Notes: generated by a model not told the origin, from the letters alone. A stretch of 64,000 nucleotides of DNA from Limnomonas spitsbergensis (GCA_037349105.1 JAYJMM010000069.1:620001-684000); one strand, 5' to 3'; counted from the stretch's first letter, positions 22,118 to 34,904 are shown. Translations and numbers: made by a program.

Positions 22118-22600
22118 TTTGTGTGCATGTTAATGACATGACACATCTGGGCCATGCTCAAAAAAATACTCTCGGCCACGTGGGTGACCAGCAGTCTGGT
22201 CGGGAGGAAATAAAGTAATGGGCATAGGAGAGAGGAAAGAAACAAACAGAAAAAGGATAAGGGAAAGACCACCCCAAGGGAAGGAAGTCTGAAGATTCCA
22301 AGACCATCCAGATCCTATCCCCGGCCTATAATAAAACGTCTATGCCTCAATGATATCTACCACATCCTCTACAAAAAGCTGGGCATCCCACCCTAGCCTG
22401 CCTGGGTACAAAGCGTGGAAGTCTCGTGCACAGTGTGGGGGCCTGCTGCCCAACCCCGCACACTCACTGAGTTGATATTGCACGCTAAGACAATGGAAGC
22501 AAGCATGTAGCGGGTCCTCCACATGCTCGCCGACTCCGCTAGCTCAGCATCGCTGGCAGCAGCGCGAGTCATGCTGCTGACCGCTGCACCCAGGGTTACC
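22118..22600 (+). repeat. Dispersed repeat family 1, long copy
   Basis: It starts with AATGACATGACACATCTGGG and a CTCGGCCACGTGGGTG segment, continues with a purine-rich stretch, then TCCTCTACAAAAAGCTGGGC, then GGAAGCAAGCATGTAG, and ends with CGCTGGCAGCAGCGCGAG and GACCGCTGCACC. The same succession of blocks, diverged, occurs at 23288-23530 and twice between 38525 and 39060. Confidence 0.65.
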
Positions 22601-22770
22601 CGGTGCGGAATACGGTACGGTCAAACGGTACGGTACGGGTACGGTACGGTACGGACATAATGTTATGGGCTAGTAAGAAAATAGACAATAAGGTAGTTCC
22701 AAACGGTACGGTACGGTCAAACAGTACGGGATACGGTACGGGATTTTTTTGCCAATACGGCCGTACTGGG
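22600..22770. repeat. GGTACGGTAC-rich simple repeat
   Basis: Repeated GGTACGG words, such as ACGGTACGGTACGGACATAA, occur in two clusters (22610-22655, 22700-22745). The motif is close to self-complementary through GTAC. No function can be assigned. Confidence 0.7.
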
Positions 22771-22949
22771 TACCCCTGGCTGCGCCCTTCTCTAATGTCG
22801 GCCGTGCTGATTGCGCCGAGCCGCGAACTTAAGTTCATGTGCATACATACAAGCACACCGACTCCCTCTTGCTGGTGCGCCTCCCGGCCTGCGCCCCGCC
22901 GTTGTCTGAAACCAGGCGCGGTGGGCGGCGGCATACCTACGTTCGATGG

Positions 22950-23190
22950 CTGGGTCCTTGGGATCCCCTCAGCCGTTCACCCCCAGCTGTGCCGTCTTGT
23001 AGGCTGCGTCCACTAGCGCCAGCAGGTGACAGGTAGAGGCTGTTATGCTGACGCAGTCTGGCACTCTGCCTCAGTTTGGGGACGGCTGCTCCCTGCTCCA
23101 AGTCCTCCAAGGCACCAAGCAATTCCCTACACCAGCTGCGCCCTCCGATGCTCTATTTGGCTGCGAGCTGCATGCAGCCGCCATGAGTGA
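22950..23190 (+). repeat. Dispersed repeat family 2, copy A
   Basis: Shared with 34905-35130: CCAGCTGTGCCGTCTTGTAG, then GCTGCGTCCACTAGCGCCAG, CTCCAAGGCACCAAGCA, CACCAGC and GCGAGCTGC, ending in GCCATG. The two copies differ at many positions, so the family is old. No protein is evident. Confidence 0.6.
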
Positions 23191-23287
23191 TCTGTCTTGC
23201 ACTCTTGATGTGCTCCTGCTGCTACCGCTGCATTGTATAAGCGGAGTGTGTTATGCCACCAACCTCGTTGTGACGGGTGCAAACATG

Positions 23288-23640
23288 TCAATAACGTTAC
23301 ACCTCTGGGCCCGCTGAAAGCTCGGCCGCGTGGGCGCCCAAATGTTCAGAAGGGAGAAAAGAAGAAACTAAAAGGAAGAGGGGCGGGGGCAAACATGTAG
23401 CACAGCCTACACATGCATGCTTGCCATCGCCCCTTGCCACAAACTGCTGGCAGCAGCGTTTTTCACGCTGTTGACCGTGGCGCCGCCGTCCTCTGGTGTC
23501 AGCTGTGCTTACTGCACCGCCAGAGCCTCAACCGCAAGTTATTTAAGTATGTAAACTGCGTGCCAGTGTTGTAGCTGGTATCAGGACGTTACACCTCTGG
23601 GCCCTGCTCATAAAGGCTTGGCCGCGTGGGCGCCTACATA
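23288..23640 (+). repeat. Dispersed repeat family 1, further copies
   Basis: One copy runs 23288-23530 (ACGTTACACCTCTGGGCCC, CTCGGCCGCGTGGGCGCCC, then a GCATGTAG-type block and CTGCTGGCAGCAGCG). A second head segment alone lies at 23583-23640. Confidence 0.65.
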
Positions 23641-23959
23641 AAGGGTTGGGAAGAAAGAACAGAACAATTGAAGAAAGAACAAAATCTCAAACACCAGGGG
23701 ACAGGGGGGGATAAGGAGGAATAGTGTGGGTAATAGCTGTGTTGTAGCTGGTATGCAGGCAACTGTTGCATGCTTAAAATGAGATGCATGCACTGCTGGA
23801 CTGAAAAAACTATTATCCAATGAGAGGTGCCAGTACCGGTACTACTTAATGTTAGTAGGCCCAACGAGACAGGGCTAAGACACCCTCTGACATCAATGCT
23901 CTGTGTAAGTGTGTACGGCAGTACGGTGTCACTGTTTTTAGTGCTCTTCAAGTGACTTA

Positions 23960-24030
23960 AGGCCTTAAGCTACATAATGGCCTACAAGTGAGGGGGTCTG
24001 GTGCAGCAAGCCCACAGGACAGCGACGTGC
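23960..24030 (+). repeat. Dispersed repeat family 3, short copy
   Basis: GCTACATAATGGCCTACAAG, then GAGGGGGTCTGGTGCAGCAAG. Related sequence occurs at 41250-41310 (nearly the same order), 27405-27500, 43990-44070 and 49985-50090. Confidence 0.55.
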
Positions 24031-25740
24031 CCACCGCCACTTTTTCGTCGTGACAGGTCATGTACTGCTGCGTACGGCACACACCCGCCAGCTGTGTAGT
24101 GTCGCTAGCAGAGCCACCTGCGCCTGCGTCTATCATGTCACTTTTCTGCAACAGCAGCAGCTCGTGATGGAGGTCCCCCCCACACAACGTACTGCATGCA
24201 CGAGCATTTATATGCAGGGGCATCGGAAAGCCGCACTTCCGGAATGCAACCGGAAGCTATCAGACACTCTGGAAACCATCAAGGGCAATCCTAGACCCTA
24301 AATCCTACACGTCTAGCATTAACCGTGTTCGTGTCGAAAGCAAGTAAAAGTCCGGGACCCACCCATACTTCTTCATTACCACATTACCACATTGGCTTGT
24401 TTATCAGGACTGAAATTTCCGCAATCTCCCACAATCTTCCAAAAAATCTTCCCCGAGACGTACCGTAAGTGCGACTAGTTTTTGCTCGCTTTTCATCCGA
24501 CAACGCCAAGCTTTTGGGCTGGGGTGCTTTGCTCTGCCGCATCACTCTACCAATCATACGTTTCAAACTTAGAGAAGCTATTGCACGGCCAGCATGGACG
24601 TCCACTTGGTAAGCAGCGACGATTGCAGGGGTGGGTGGGACATGGGGCACAGCAAGACTGGCCGTCTTATTCGAGTTCCACCAGCTATGCTTTCGCATTT
24701 TCTTACTTTCGCTCGTTCTGGATGAGGCTGCTGTAGGACTTCAGATGCTCAATTATGCAGAAACGTCATGCTGCGACGAGTATGAAGGGCATTAGGACAA
24801 GCATCGTCTTTTGTCTGCATGGACAACTAATTTGTTTGATTTCATGCTGATGTCTCTACCGATCCTAATCTGCAAAATATCAGACCCTCCCTCCGACAAA
24901 GGACTGTGAGCACCCTCTCCAATTTCAACCCTTGCCCTCCGATTCACCCTACCTGGCATTTGTATAAAATGCTTTCTGGTGGATACATTCATGCTGTGAC
25001 ATCAGCCCTTGCCCCATGCCCATGCCCATGCAGCCATGCTCACACTCCGTGCCACTGGCACCAGTCCCATGCATCATGCCCCTCAACCTTTTCCTACGCG
25101 CCCCCTGAAAGTGGACACCCTGTCAAACCTTGCTCCCGGCTCCTTCATGCCGATGCCCCCCCCTCACAGCCCTAATCTCAAGCCCCATGCTCCCTGTAGG
25201 AGGTCTCTCTGGGTTGCCACAGCAGCAAATCGCAACCCTGACTGCGTCTCAGCCCCCTGCCCCTGTTCCCCCCCCCCGAAGTGAATACCCTCTCATGCCC
25301 CCTGCCCCCTCAGGGACTGCTCCGCGCCTTTCCTGTGAGAGGCTGCGCTCTCCTTCTTGGGTTGCCACAGCAGCGCATCACAACACTTACTGCCTTTCAC
25401 CCCTCTGCCCCTGACGCCCCCGGAAGTAAATAGCCCTCACGCCACATGCCCCCCATCTCTGGTAGGAGGCTTCTCTCTGCCTCGAGGTTAACCACACAAA
25501 AACACACCGTAACCCTTTCTGCCATTCACACCCCTGCCCCTGCTGTCCCCCAAAGTGAAGACCACCTCATGCCCCATCCGCCCATCCCCCCCCCCATCTT
25601 ACAGGAGGCTGCTGTCTCCCTCTCGAGTGTTGCCACAAAAACATATGGCAACCCTTACTGCCTATCACCCCTCTGCCCCTGCCGCCCCCGGTTGTGAAGA
25701 CCACCTCATGCCCCATCCGCCTATCTCCCACCCTTTTTAC
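24031..25740. other. 5' region and first intron of the Gln-rich gene
   Basis: A possible tiny first exon, ATG GAC GTC CAC TTG at 24594-24608, is followed by a good donor (GTAAGC) in the phase needed by the exon at 25743. From about 25010 to 25742 the intron holds tandem copies, listed separately. Promoter elements were not identified. Confidence 0.35.
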
Positions 25741-25742
25741 AG
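25150..25742 (+). repeat. Tandem copies of a splice acceptor plus exon start
   Basis: Four or five diverged copies of about 120-140 bp precede the real exon at 25743. Each carries an AGGAGGCTGC or similar acceptor-plus-exon start, then GGGTTGCCACAGCAGC or a variant, then CTTACTGCC, CACCCCTCTGCCCCTG and CTCATGCCCC. The last copy merges into the functional acceptor TTTTACAG at 25735-25742. Confidence 0.8.
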
Positions 25743-28700
25743 GAGGCTGCCCTCTCCCTCATGGGTTGCCACAGCAGCACATCGCAGCCCTCCCTGATGG
25801 CCCATGACCTCGGTGCCAGGACCGTCTCCAGCAGCTGGGAGCCGCGCCCGCTGGCTTCTGATTGGAAGGGGACAATCCCCTCCCGCCTCGCCACGACGAT
25901 CGCCGCTGCACCTTGGACAGACATCGGCCGCCCCGCCACCATGATTGCCGCTGCCGCCCCCCCTGGTAGTCCCAGCGGAACCTCTACCCTGCCCCCTGCA
26001 GAACCCAAGGCAGCTTCTGACTACAAGCACTATTTGGACGTCGGGGCGACGCCATGCGCGTCGGGTTGGCCTGCGACCTATGGAGGAGCCCTGTCTGGCT
26101 CTTTGCCCTACAGCCGTCACAGCCCCTCGGCAGGCTCACACCCCGGTTCGTCAAAGTTCCAGTCTGCTCAAGCCGTTTGGTACGAGCACCCCGGCAGGGG
26201 TCCGAACACTGCGGCTGGAGCCTTTGGCGACCAAGGTGCATCGGCAGCTGACGGGGGCGTGTCAGCCTGGAGGCCCGGCTCGGCCGCTGCTTGCCCTGCA
26301 GGTGGGGCTTACGTTCGCGTTTTGTTAAGGGTTCAGGGATTACCCTAAACCTGATGGTATTTAAACCATAGTTAGGGTTCACTTAGGTTGTGGGTTAACA
26401 CTGAACTAGGTCACCTGTTAAACCCAAACTGCTTTGGGGTGTTGGCCTCGACCGCATTAACTCCGCTTGTGTCCAACTCTGGACTGGCCTACGTTTCCAA
26501 CTCTGGACTGGCCTACGCCCTCCGGCCAGGGGCCCAACCAATATGGCAAGCCACGCATGAGGTCTCCAGCTAGAGGCCAGGAGGTAGCTGAACTGTGGTG
26601 GCGCCACACAAATAGAAAAGGTTACCGGTATTGTTTCTTTGGTTGTGAAGCTTGGCGCAGTGCGAGAGATCCGTCATAAGCCCAGCAGAAGGGCACTCAA
26701 CTGAGCTGGATTCAATCTGATGCTGTGTTTTAGTGCGAGGGTTTGTTTAGGGTTTGACACATCCCATCACAGCTCCTCGGACCTTGAAATCACCTTCTCT
26801 GAAACATTGTGTTTTCAAATGTAATAATTTCAAGTATGTGATGTCATCTCCAGAGCGGTGTGGTCTTAGTTTTGGGTGGTGAAGGTTGGGCGACGGTCTG
26901 GGGTCATTTCTAACAAATGTTAAACATGAGTGCTGATCAACATCACATTTTCAAATGTGTGATCAGGTCATTGGGTGGTGACGTCAGGTGACGGTCTAGG
27001 GTCGACCTTCACGAGTAGCTTGGATGGTGATGGCCAGCAGCAGCAGAAGGGCCAGCAGCAAGTGCAGCAGCAACAGAAGGGCCAGCAGCAGAAGGGCCAG
27101 CAGCAGAAGGGCCAGCGGCAGGAGCAGCTGCAGCAGCAGAAGGGCCAGCAGAAGGGGCAACAGCAGCAGGGCCAACAGAAGGGGCAACAGCTGCAGGGCG
27201 AGCAGCAGGTGGGTTTAGCAGGTCCCCTGACCATAACAGCAGACAGGAGGTGTCTCATTCAACCATGTGACACTTGGCAGGGGATGATATGTAAACGGTG
27301 ATGGGCCAGGAGAAGAAGGGTCGGCTGGCTTACTTGGTCTATTGCCATAAAAGCTGGTTGTGCTTCTGGACCGTTGCGTACTTCTGCGTTGCTATTTGTG
27401 TTAGGTTTGCGTCGCTTCAGCTACACTTCAGCTGCAAGCCGACCCACGGCCAGCTTGGGTCTGGTGCAGCAAGGTGCCTGCTGCTGGGGCTGCCGGTCAT
27501 AGGCTGTTGAGTTTGTCCCCTTGGGCTGCCGGCCATAGGCTGTTGAGTTTGTCCCCTTGGGCTGCCGGCCATAGGCTGTTGAGTTTGTCCCCTTGGGCTG
27601 CCGGCCATAGGCTGTTGAGTTTGTCCCCTTGGGCTGCCGGCCATAGGCTGTTGAGTTTGTCCCCTTGGGCTGCCGGCCATAGGCTGTTGAGTTTGTCCCC
27701 TTGGGCTGCCGGCCATAGGCTGTTGAGTTTGTCCCCTTGGGCTACCGGCCATAGGCTGTTGAGTTTGTTCCCTATCCGCCCAATTGAGTGGTTGTCTTGT
27801 GTACCCTTCGATGAACTATCCATTCACCCTGAAACATTCATTCAGAAACCGGGTTATTGTGACCCTCACGACGCAGCGGTTGGTGGGCGGGCTTGTTTCC
27901 ATACTCAAATCTAGCTCTGATCTTGCTCTGGTTTGCCCACAACTATCTGTCTGATCGACGACTTGTGCAACATGATCCAGACAGTAACGTGTGCAACATG
28001 ATCCACGACTTGTGCAACATGATCGACGACTTATGCAACTGATCGTCGACTTGTGCAACATGATCCAAACAGTAACATGTGCAACATGATCCAAACAGTA
28101 ACCTCACTGACATTGGGGCCCTACGACAAATGACACTATCGGTAAGGTACAAACACAGAAACACTGACGCTTTGTCCCCCCCCCCAATGCAGCCTCTTGT
28201 GGATAGGGCAGCAAGCTTCGACAACGCTCTATGCAATGCAAGCCAGCCCTCCAAATTAGTCACAATAGTCTCAATGGAGTCCATGCAGAAGGCTTTCGGG
28301 ACCCGCTCCCGCGGCCAGGGTGCTTCCTCCGGATCCAAAAGATCCCGAGCGGATCCGAGCGCTACGAAACGGATCCGGATGGATCCGACTGGATCTATGC
28401 GCCTGACCCTTGAGGTAGATCCCGTGGATCTCTCCTGTCAGCCATGTGGGCATCCGAATCCCCTCCTGCAGCGCTCCACGGCCTCCTTCAGCTCCGTAGC
28501 CGTACCGCAGGGCTCCGGTTGTACATCCCCACTCTTGTGTGAGGCCGCCTCTCTGGGGGGTGTGAGGTCGTTTCAATCCAGCAGGAACAATGTGCAGATG
28601 CCCAGCTACGCATCAGCTCCCTGCCACGCTGGCGCCACTCCACAGGCCAGCGGCGATCTTTGCTCCTCGCCCCTGCCGCAGCCAGACGACAGCCTGTTTA

Positions 28701-29332
28701 AGATTTTGAATGCATCTTTTAATTCATACAAAATTGTGAAAGCGGCTCAATCTTGCCATGTCGGGACGCATGGCGGCCCTGCAGCCTGTGCAGCTCCACA
28801 CTTCTGTGACCTAGCAGGTAACAAGTATGAATCAGCAGAGCTGCAGCAGTACAGCCCAGCAGTGCAGCAGGAGTACTCCCTATTTTCTCCGTGCCTGCCT
28901 GCCTCGCCAGAGGGCCCCAGCGCCTCGAAAGGCGATGTGCCTCCAGGGTGGGCGCAAGTGCGGACGGCTGCCAAGCCTCAGGGCATCAGCAGCTTCCCTG
29001 CAGCCGCCGTTTCCCGTGTTCCACACTTCCGGAGCCAGGCTTCCTGCCCGGTGTTCACACCTGGCGGTGACCCTGCTGCCCTCCAGGCCAGCTATAGCGC
29101 CCTCTCCCAGGAGGCAGGTAGCCATGAGGCACTGACGCACGCTGACGCGGGTGGAGACCTTGGTGCGGCCAGCCCTCGCCACGCCTGGGATCTGCCCGGA
29201 AGCTGGCCGGTTCTGGAGCCCCATGGCGGCTCTGAGTTTCCGCTTGACATTGAGGAGCTGTTCCAAGCTTCCCCAATGTCTTCGCCTCGTCTGAGGAGCA
29301 AGCCAGCTTCGTTTGGGAGCTATTCACCTTGA
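25743..29332 (+). CDS. Gln/Ser-rich regulator-like protein, unrecognised
   Basis: Three exons join in phase: 25743-26301, 26988-27208 and 28193-29332 (TGA), giving about 640 residues; a 5-residue first exon at 24594-24608 is possible. The first exon is Ser/Ala/Pro-rich. The second is almost entirely Gln-Gln-Lys-Gly repeats (QQQQKGQQQ, 73 codons). The third has a basic patch SRGQGASSGSKRSRADPSA, possibly a nuclear signal, then a long Ser/Ala/Pro region and an acidic end DIEELFQASP. Low complexity, a Gln-rich tract and a basic patch suggest a nuclear transcription or chromatin regulator, but no DNA-binding domain is visible. The intron 27209-28192 contains a 36-bp tandem repeat. The exon structure is fairly sure; the function is not. 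Confidence 0.55.
27487..27775. repeat. 36-bp perfect tandem repeat, ~8 copies
   Basis: The unit begins GGCTGCCGGCCATAGGCTGT and ends TGAGTTTGTCCCCTTG, eight times with only a few substitutions. It lies in an intron. It is contiguous, without spacers. The near-identity of the copies implies recent expansion. The 36-bp length keeps all frames open, so 12-residue peptide repeats appear on both strands; they are not considered coding. Confidence 0.95.
27950..28100. repeat. Short GTGCAACATGATCCA repeat
   Basis: Six or so copies of a 20- to 30-bp unit containing TTGTGCAACATGATCC, alternating with CGACTTGTGCAAC or AAACAGTAAC, at the end of the same intron. Confidence 0.75.
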
Positions 29333-31924
29333 AATAACTAGTCAAGGTGTAAGAGTTCAGGCTGCCCTGCCAGCCGCCTCCCCATGCTTGATCACTTAAT
29401 GTGTACGTCTCATGCCAATCAGGGGAGCTGGCCCAAGGGGAGATGCTCAGGGAAATGTGCCATCGGGCTAAAAACTGCCACTGCATATGAAAACACGGGG
29501 GGGGGACACTGCCAGGGGCGCCTCATACTTGATCACTTGATGCGTACGTCAAGTATCGGTGTTCTTCTTCCTCATAAGCCACTCCTCTTAGCACCTTCCT
29601 TATTTTTATTGGGCAGGCGCTAGCAGGCTCCGGCTCCACTGGGCATCAGTCGGTGCTAGCGGGGAAGGGGTTCGCGAGGTCATTCTCGCCTGGTGGATTT
29701 GAATTTGAAATATAGGTTCCCAGGTCCGCTGCTCGTACTTTTCTGCTCAGAGAGCGTATTCGAGGCGAGCGTCGCAAGGGATCCCAGTGCTGTCTCCCAG
29801 GTGTTTAGTGTGACGGGGTGGACTGGTCAGAAGACGATCCCTGTCCACTAAGAAGAGTGTAGATCATCGTATTCATCATATGATGTTAGGCGAGTCCCTC
29901 TGCAGACAGGCGTGTTCGGTTTAGTGCTTGAGTCCTGGAACATTTGGGATCCGATGTTGTTTTGATCGGATCAAATGTTGTATGTTGTGCGAGTGGACTG
30001 CGTTGCGCTTCCAGACTTGTCTTGAGAATAATATGATGGATCAGCCTTGCAGGCTTGATTTGAGTGGAATGCATCGGGCTACACGGTTTTGGTTTGAGGG
30101 GGATGCGCGGGGCCTCCCGATTTGATTTGAAGGGATTGCATCAACCCTTTAGATGTTGTTTAAGAGGGATCCGATGTGAGTTGAGAACAATATGTTTCTA
30201 GGGTGTCTGTTGGACTGACCCCCGCCTGTCAGTTAGATCCATAATGATGTGTTACGGTATGGGTCCTGTGATTCAGTTGGGTCTTGTGATTCAGTAGGGC
30301 CCATTAGGAATGGGAATAAACAATGTGCTCTTGCGGCATGGAATAAAGAGTTAGTTCTGCCTGGCCCCGTGTTCCTAATTGATCTTTTATGATCCTGGCC
30401 CTGCTTGAGGCTGCGTTTCAAATCAGTATGAATTTCTAAGATAGGTTCTCAGTGGACAGGGACCTTTGCACCCCCGGCTGTGCAAGAACCCAATAAAGTA
30501 GTTTTTGCCCTCGTGCATCTTGAAGCCACTCTTTTTAGGGTGCAATGCCAGTCATCCTGGCCGACGTTGTGTCCCTGAACAATTTCACCTTGTTAGATTT
30601 TGAACCGGAGGCGTTCCTTGTTTGACCTCAATAGTAATTTATCCTTTGCCGATTCTTGGTGGGGTGCATTGCAAGAGTGCCCCATGTATAAGTTTCTCTT
30701 TCAAAGCTGTGGGATCCACCTCCCAGGCAGTTGAAAGCTGTGTGGAAGCTGGGTAGAAGCCCTGAATTCAAAATATCGCCACACCAGATTCTTGCCTGAG
30801 TTTTTCCTCACTGCCAGCTCGATTGATGGCATTGTGTCCGCTTAAGTGTTCACTTTTCCGTGACCGCATCCCAAGATCAAACAACATTCAAGCCTGCTAC
30901 ATTTGTTGAAATGGCATGGCGCGCTTCTATGATTGCCATGTTGATGATGGTCACTTCGATGTTTTGGCATCACACGAGGTTTTGAGGTCCTTCAACATCC
31001 TTTGCTTTCAAGGCCATAATATATTCAAGTCAGCTTCATCCTGGTGGTTTTGGAGCTCTTATCTTGGGCTTTTATCCCCTAGACCCTGGGTTAAGAGGTC
31101 CCTTGTCTAGTCCTCTGTTCACAGCTTTACAGGTCCTGTGTCTCGTCCCCTGTTTAAAGCTTTGTAGGTCCTTGATGGCGTACCATTTTCACAGGTGAAA
31201 AGGTTCTTGTTTGTCGCTTTTGAATTTTCAGACCCTCTGGGTTCTTACTCTTTCCATTGCTACACCTTATTAAGTCGCTGCGTGTGGCGGAAATTAGAAT
31301 AATATCACAGGGTGTGAGTGGAGTGCGGATGACGGTATATGAGCCTCATAAAGAGGAAAGGACGTGTTTCGGTTTCATCTTCTAATAGTCCCCCCTCTCC
31401 CCTTTTGTTGTTTGCTAGCCCTGGGAGGTACTGCTATTTTGCTGGCTGTCCTAGTTCTTTCAGTATCGGAACGGTTCTGTGGGTACCTGTCCCGCCCGAG
31501 GTGTCCCATTAATATTGCTATGTTCTGCATGGCTGAAATCACGCATTCACTGTATGTAATGTCCGGATGACAGGCTTGCTTGTATCCTGTAGGAGATGGG
31601 GAGCGTGGGAGCGTGTTTGGATATATATCGGTATCTACCGTAACGTCCTGAGTTGTGGAGATGCTATTTTGACGCTACAGTTGCGAAACATTCACAACCT
31701 GTCGGTAAGCTTCAGATGCATGCCTGACAGGGTTGATAGTGGACAGGGTATTGAGGAGGTGAGGAGGATACCTATGTCATTTATTGCAGCAGGTAGTTTC
31801 AGGATTATTGGAAGAAAACAACAGAGAAGCAAAATGAAAAGCGATTACGCAAGATTCTGCCGATAGGGCAGCTCAGCTCCTTCGTGAGACTCGGCTTCGT
31901 TTGACTTTCTTGGCGCCAATTGAT

Positions 31925-32140
31925 GAGAAGTCGTGACATTTGAACATGTGGAAGTTGCTCTGATCATCACGATACTTTCCTATGAGGTGACGCACAACGA
32001 TGTGCGGCTTCCCACCTTTGAAGTTTGAAATTGGGTAACTGATGAGTGATGTCCTCAAAAGCCAGAAATCCACTAGCACGTGATTGGTATAGATTACAGC
32101 GCTTAATTGCGTGTAAGCTAAAAAGCCTTGCTAACTTGCA
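31925..32140 (+). repeat. Dispersed repeat family 4, copy A
   Basis: Shares with 53470-53690, in the same order: AAGTTGCT, ATCATCACGATA, GTGACGCACAACGATGTGC (a near-palindrome) and TAGATTACAGC, then AATTGCGT and AAGCTAAAAA. Diverged; no coding sense. Confidence 0.65.
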
Positions 32141-33110
32141 CGCAATGATCGTGTTGTTTGCTTCCAACAGTCCTGAAACTTCCTGCTGCCATGAAATAGC
32201 TGAATGCGTGACGCGTGTTTCCCAGGCGGGTTCCAGGGGTGACGCACGACGCGACTGTTAAGTTGGGAGGACAACGACGAATTGACCGTAATTATTTACA
32301 CAGGAAACTGATTACGTCGTAATAGCACAGCACTGTTCCCAGCCCAATTAAACCACGGCCGCTTCTTCCTCTGTGCGCCTCTGCCTTCTTGTATGTGTCC
32401 ATACCAGCCAGGCAGCACGAATCCATCCATTCATTCAAGGAACACTCCAAGCAACACCCTTTCACCGCCCAACTGCCCAACGGCTCTTTTTAAATTCAAC
32501 CGGCCTATGAATAGACCGGGGCAAGTCCTGAAATCAATCGCCGCTGTTCTTCATCGCTCTCGTGTCGTTGAACATACAGGACTACAGTGCTAAATTCCTC
32601 CCAAACCGCGCCGCAATAACTTGTATATTTGTATTCATGTGCGAGGGGGGGGGCAGGCATAAACTGAGAGACCCCATCTCGGAAACGCATGGAGCCTCAC
32701 GAGAGCTTATCAAACCTGTTTGTTTTGCTTTTTGGCCCAACAGTGACCAAGGTACAAAGTATATTTCCGGATACGGTACGTGACAGAACCGTATATTCCG
32801 CAGTTACATTCACGGAGTCTCCGAGCCCTGGTCACGGAGCTTCGAGTTACAAGTAGCAGCCCAGCATCCCGACATTCCTGGACGTGATGACTGATGAGGC
32901 AGAGCTTCCCGTACATAGTTAAAAAGGGTCTACCGGGACCTTGTTCCCCGACAGCCCACCGGCTTCCTTACCATGTCCCTTTTTAAGGACAGGCTTCCTT
33001 TTGTAAAGAATACCCGTCTAGCTCCCAGAGCATCCAGACCTATCTCTACATACAGACAGCTAGTACCCTATTCTCAGTCAAGTCCAGATCTGCAGTAGGC
33101 AGGTGAAGCG

Positions 33111-33470
33111 TTGCTCAAGCAACGGAGTCACCCCAGCCTGAAGCTACAGCCTACGCCGGCCCTCAGCTCATGCCTCGGCCCTCCTAGAAGTACCGCAACC
33201 TACGGGGACAGCCCTCGACTCCCGGCTTGCAAACCCGGCAGATCAGGCAAGTCTGAAATTGCAGAAGTAGTTTCGCCAACACCCAAGCGGCGCGTAGCCA
33301 ACAGGATCCACTTCCTGACCAGTACCCTGGGTGCTGAGTTCCCCCCTGTTAGCTCCCTTTCACGGAGAGAAGTCCCGCGCGGACCAAAGCGCCCCCTTTG
33401 GCATCCGTCCAAAAAGAGTAAAGAAGCAGGGGGCGGTAACCTCCAGACGAGGCAACCTAGCTTAGCCTAA
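33111..33470 (+). CDS. Doubtful 119-codon ORF, Pro/Arg-rich
   Basis: Open from ATG to TAA with a basic segment PKRRVANRIHFLTSTLG. No start context, exon support or recognisable domain. Possibly a retroelement remnant. Listed only because it is the longest isolated frame in this gene-poor stretch. Confidence 0.15.
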   Translation: MLKQRSHPSLKLQPTPALSSCLGPPRSTATYGDSPRLPACKPGRSGKSEIAEVVSPTPKRRVANRIHFLTSTLGAEFPPVSSLSRREVPRGPKRPLWHPSKKSKEAGGGNLQTRQPSLA

Positions 33471-34904
33471 CCAGAAGAAGCAGCTTTGAACAGCAGCTGA
33501 CTTGCTAACTGTACGGAGTGTAGTTTTTTAAAGCTTCTTGTACCTTTATAGTTGCAGTACAAAGTACATTACAGTACGAGACAGTACTCCAGTTGTGAGT
33601 AGCGGACGCCTTTCTAAGACAACATTTCTACAATTTCAATGGTATTACATTTACCGTTTTAAAGACAGTGCGGCATACAAAGGTCCAAACAATGAGGACT
33701 TCGTAGATTTTACAATAGCTTGACCTGAGAAAACTGCATGATATGAAGATGTCAATGCATTGGGCAGGGCCAGGGCGTTCAAACAACGATGTGCATAGTC
33801 AACGTCCAATGTTAAGTACCCGGTCAACGCATGTCAAACCCCTGGTCAAACCAAGCTCCTCCAAAACACGTTTTTTCCTATTTGAAACCGAGATACTTTC
33901 CCAAAAGTCCTGCATCATCCATGTAAAAGGATGAGGTTGGGACAAGTAGGGGAACTGGGGTCCCTCATTGGTTTTTCTGCCCCTCCCCCCCCCCCTTGTC
34001 TCTGTCCAGCACTTTCTTTTAACAAACAGGTGTCCGATTTGAAACCTAAAAGTTCCATACATCCAATTTTGTGAAGGCTCGAGACAGGGCCTGTAGGACG
34101 GAAGCGAAGAGCCAGATGAAACCCGCCGTCTTAAACGAACCTCCTCAGGCTCTTCTTTTTTGTGCCCGAAATTCCTTGCGAGTTGCAAAGTGACCCAGGG
34201 ACTTGAAGACGACTAAATGGTGGGCATGGACGAACTTGGGGCCGAATATGACAATGCCTGATAGTCATAAGCCAATGCTGTGGACATTTGATGGTGAAGA
34301 ATGGCTGATAAATCAAAGACTATCCTTGGCAGCCAGAGAAAGTCTTGAGGGGGGGGAAAGTGGACCGAAATAGAGCGGCTGGCGCAGGGGCTGGCGATGT
34401 CTGATGTCTAGATTAAGTGCTCTGAATATGTTGTATGTTTAGAACAGTGCACACTTTGAATATGTTGTATGTGATCTTTGCTAGAGCGAGATGGCTGGCA
34501 TGCATGCCCTTGGCATTGAGAAGATGTAGTCATATCGCACTGGCAAGTTTTCTTACGCAGTATACCCATTACAACACAGCAAACATATGATACTTGACTT
34601 CAGTAAGAAATGTAGGATGACCCTAGGAATTTGTGGGACCGTAGGTTTCCTGGGGGACCGCAGGTGCCGGTGAGTTGGGATGGATCGGTGGGGCGTGCGC
34701 TAGTTACTGTTCTCTGTTGATACGTAAAGTTTGCTGTAAGGCCGAGTACGGACGTGAGGCAGAAATATCAGGTAGTACGTGACTGCGTAGTTGCGTCACC
34801 TTGCCTACGGTACCCCAAATACCTACGGCCCGCCCAAAAGCTGCGGTAATTGCCCGCCGTAGGCTGAAATCATGCCCGGTAGACGGCTGCAGACCTGGTC
34901 GTGG

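Larger units (their letters stand above)
29333..34904. other. 5.6-kb gene-poor stretch
   Basis: No exon is strongly supported. Contents: a diverged direct duplication around TTGATCACTTAATGTGTACG at 29384 and 29525; a GGATCC/GATCGGATC-rich region at 29930-30180; a dispersed-repeat copy at 31925-32140; and a Pro/Arg-rich open frame of 119 codons at 33111-33470, preceded by a 41-codon frame starting MSLFKDRLPF at 32972. These two frames could be fragments of one retroelement or spurious. Confidence 0.35.

Noticed and set aside
27487..27775. CRISPR-like regular repeat
   Set aside because: The 36-bp units are contiguous with no spacers, and the context is a eukaryotic intron.
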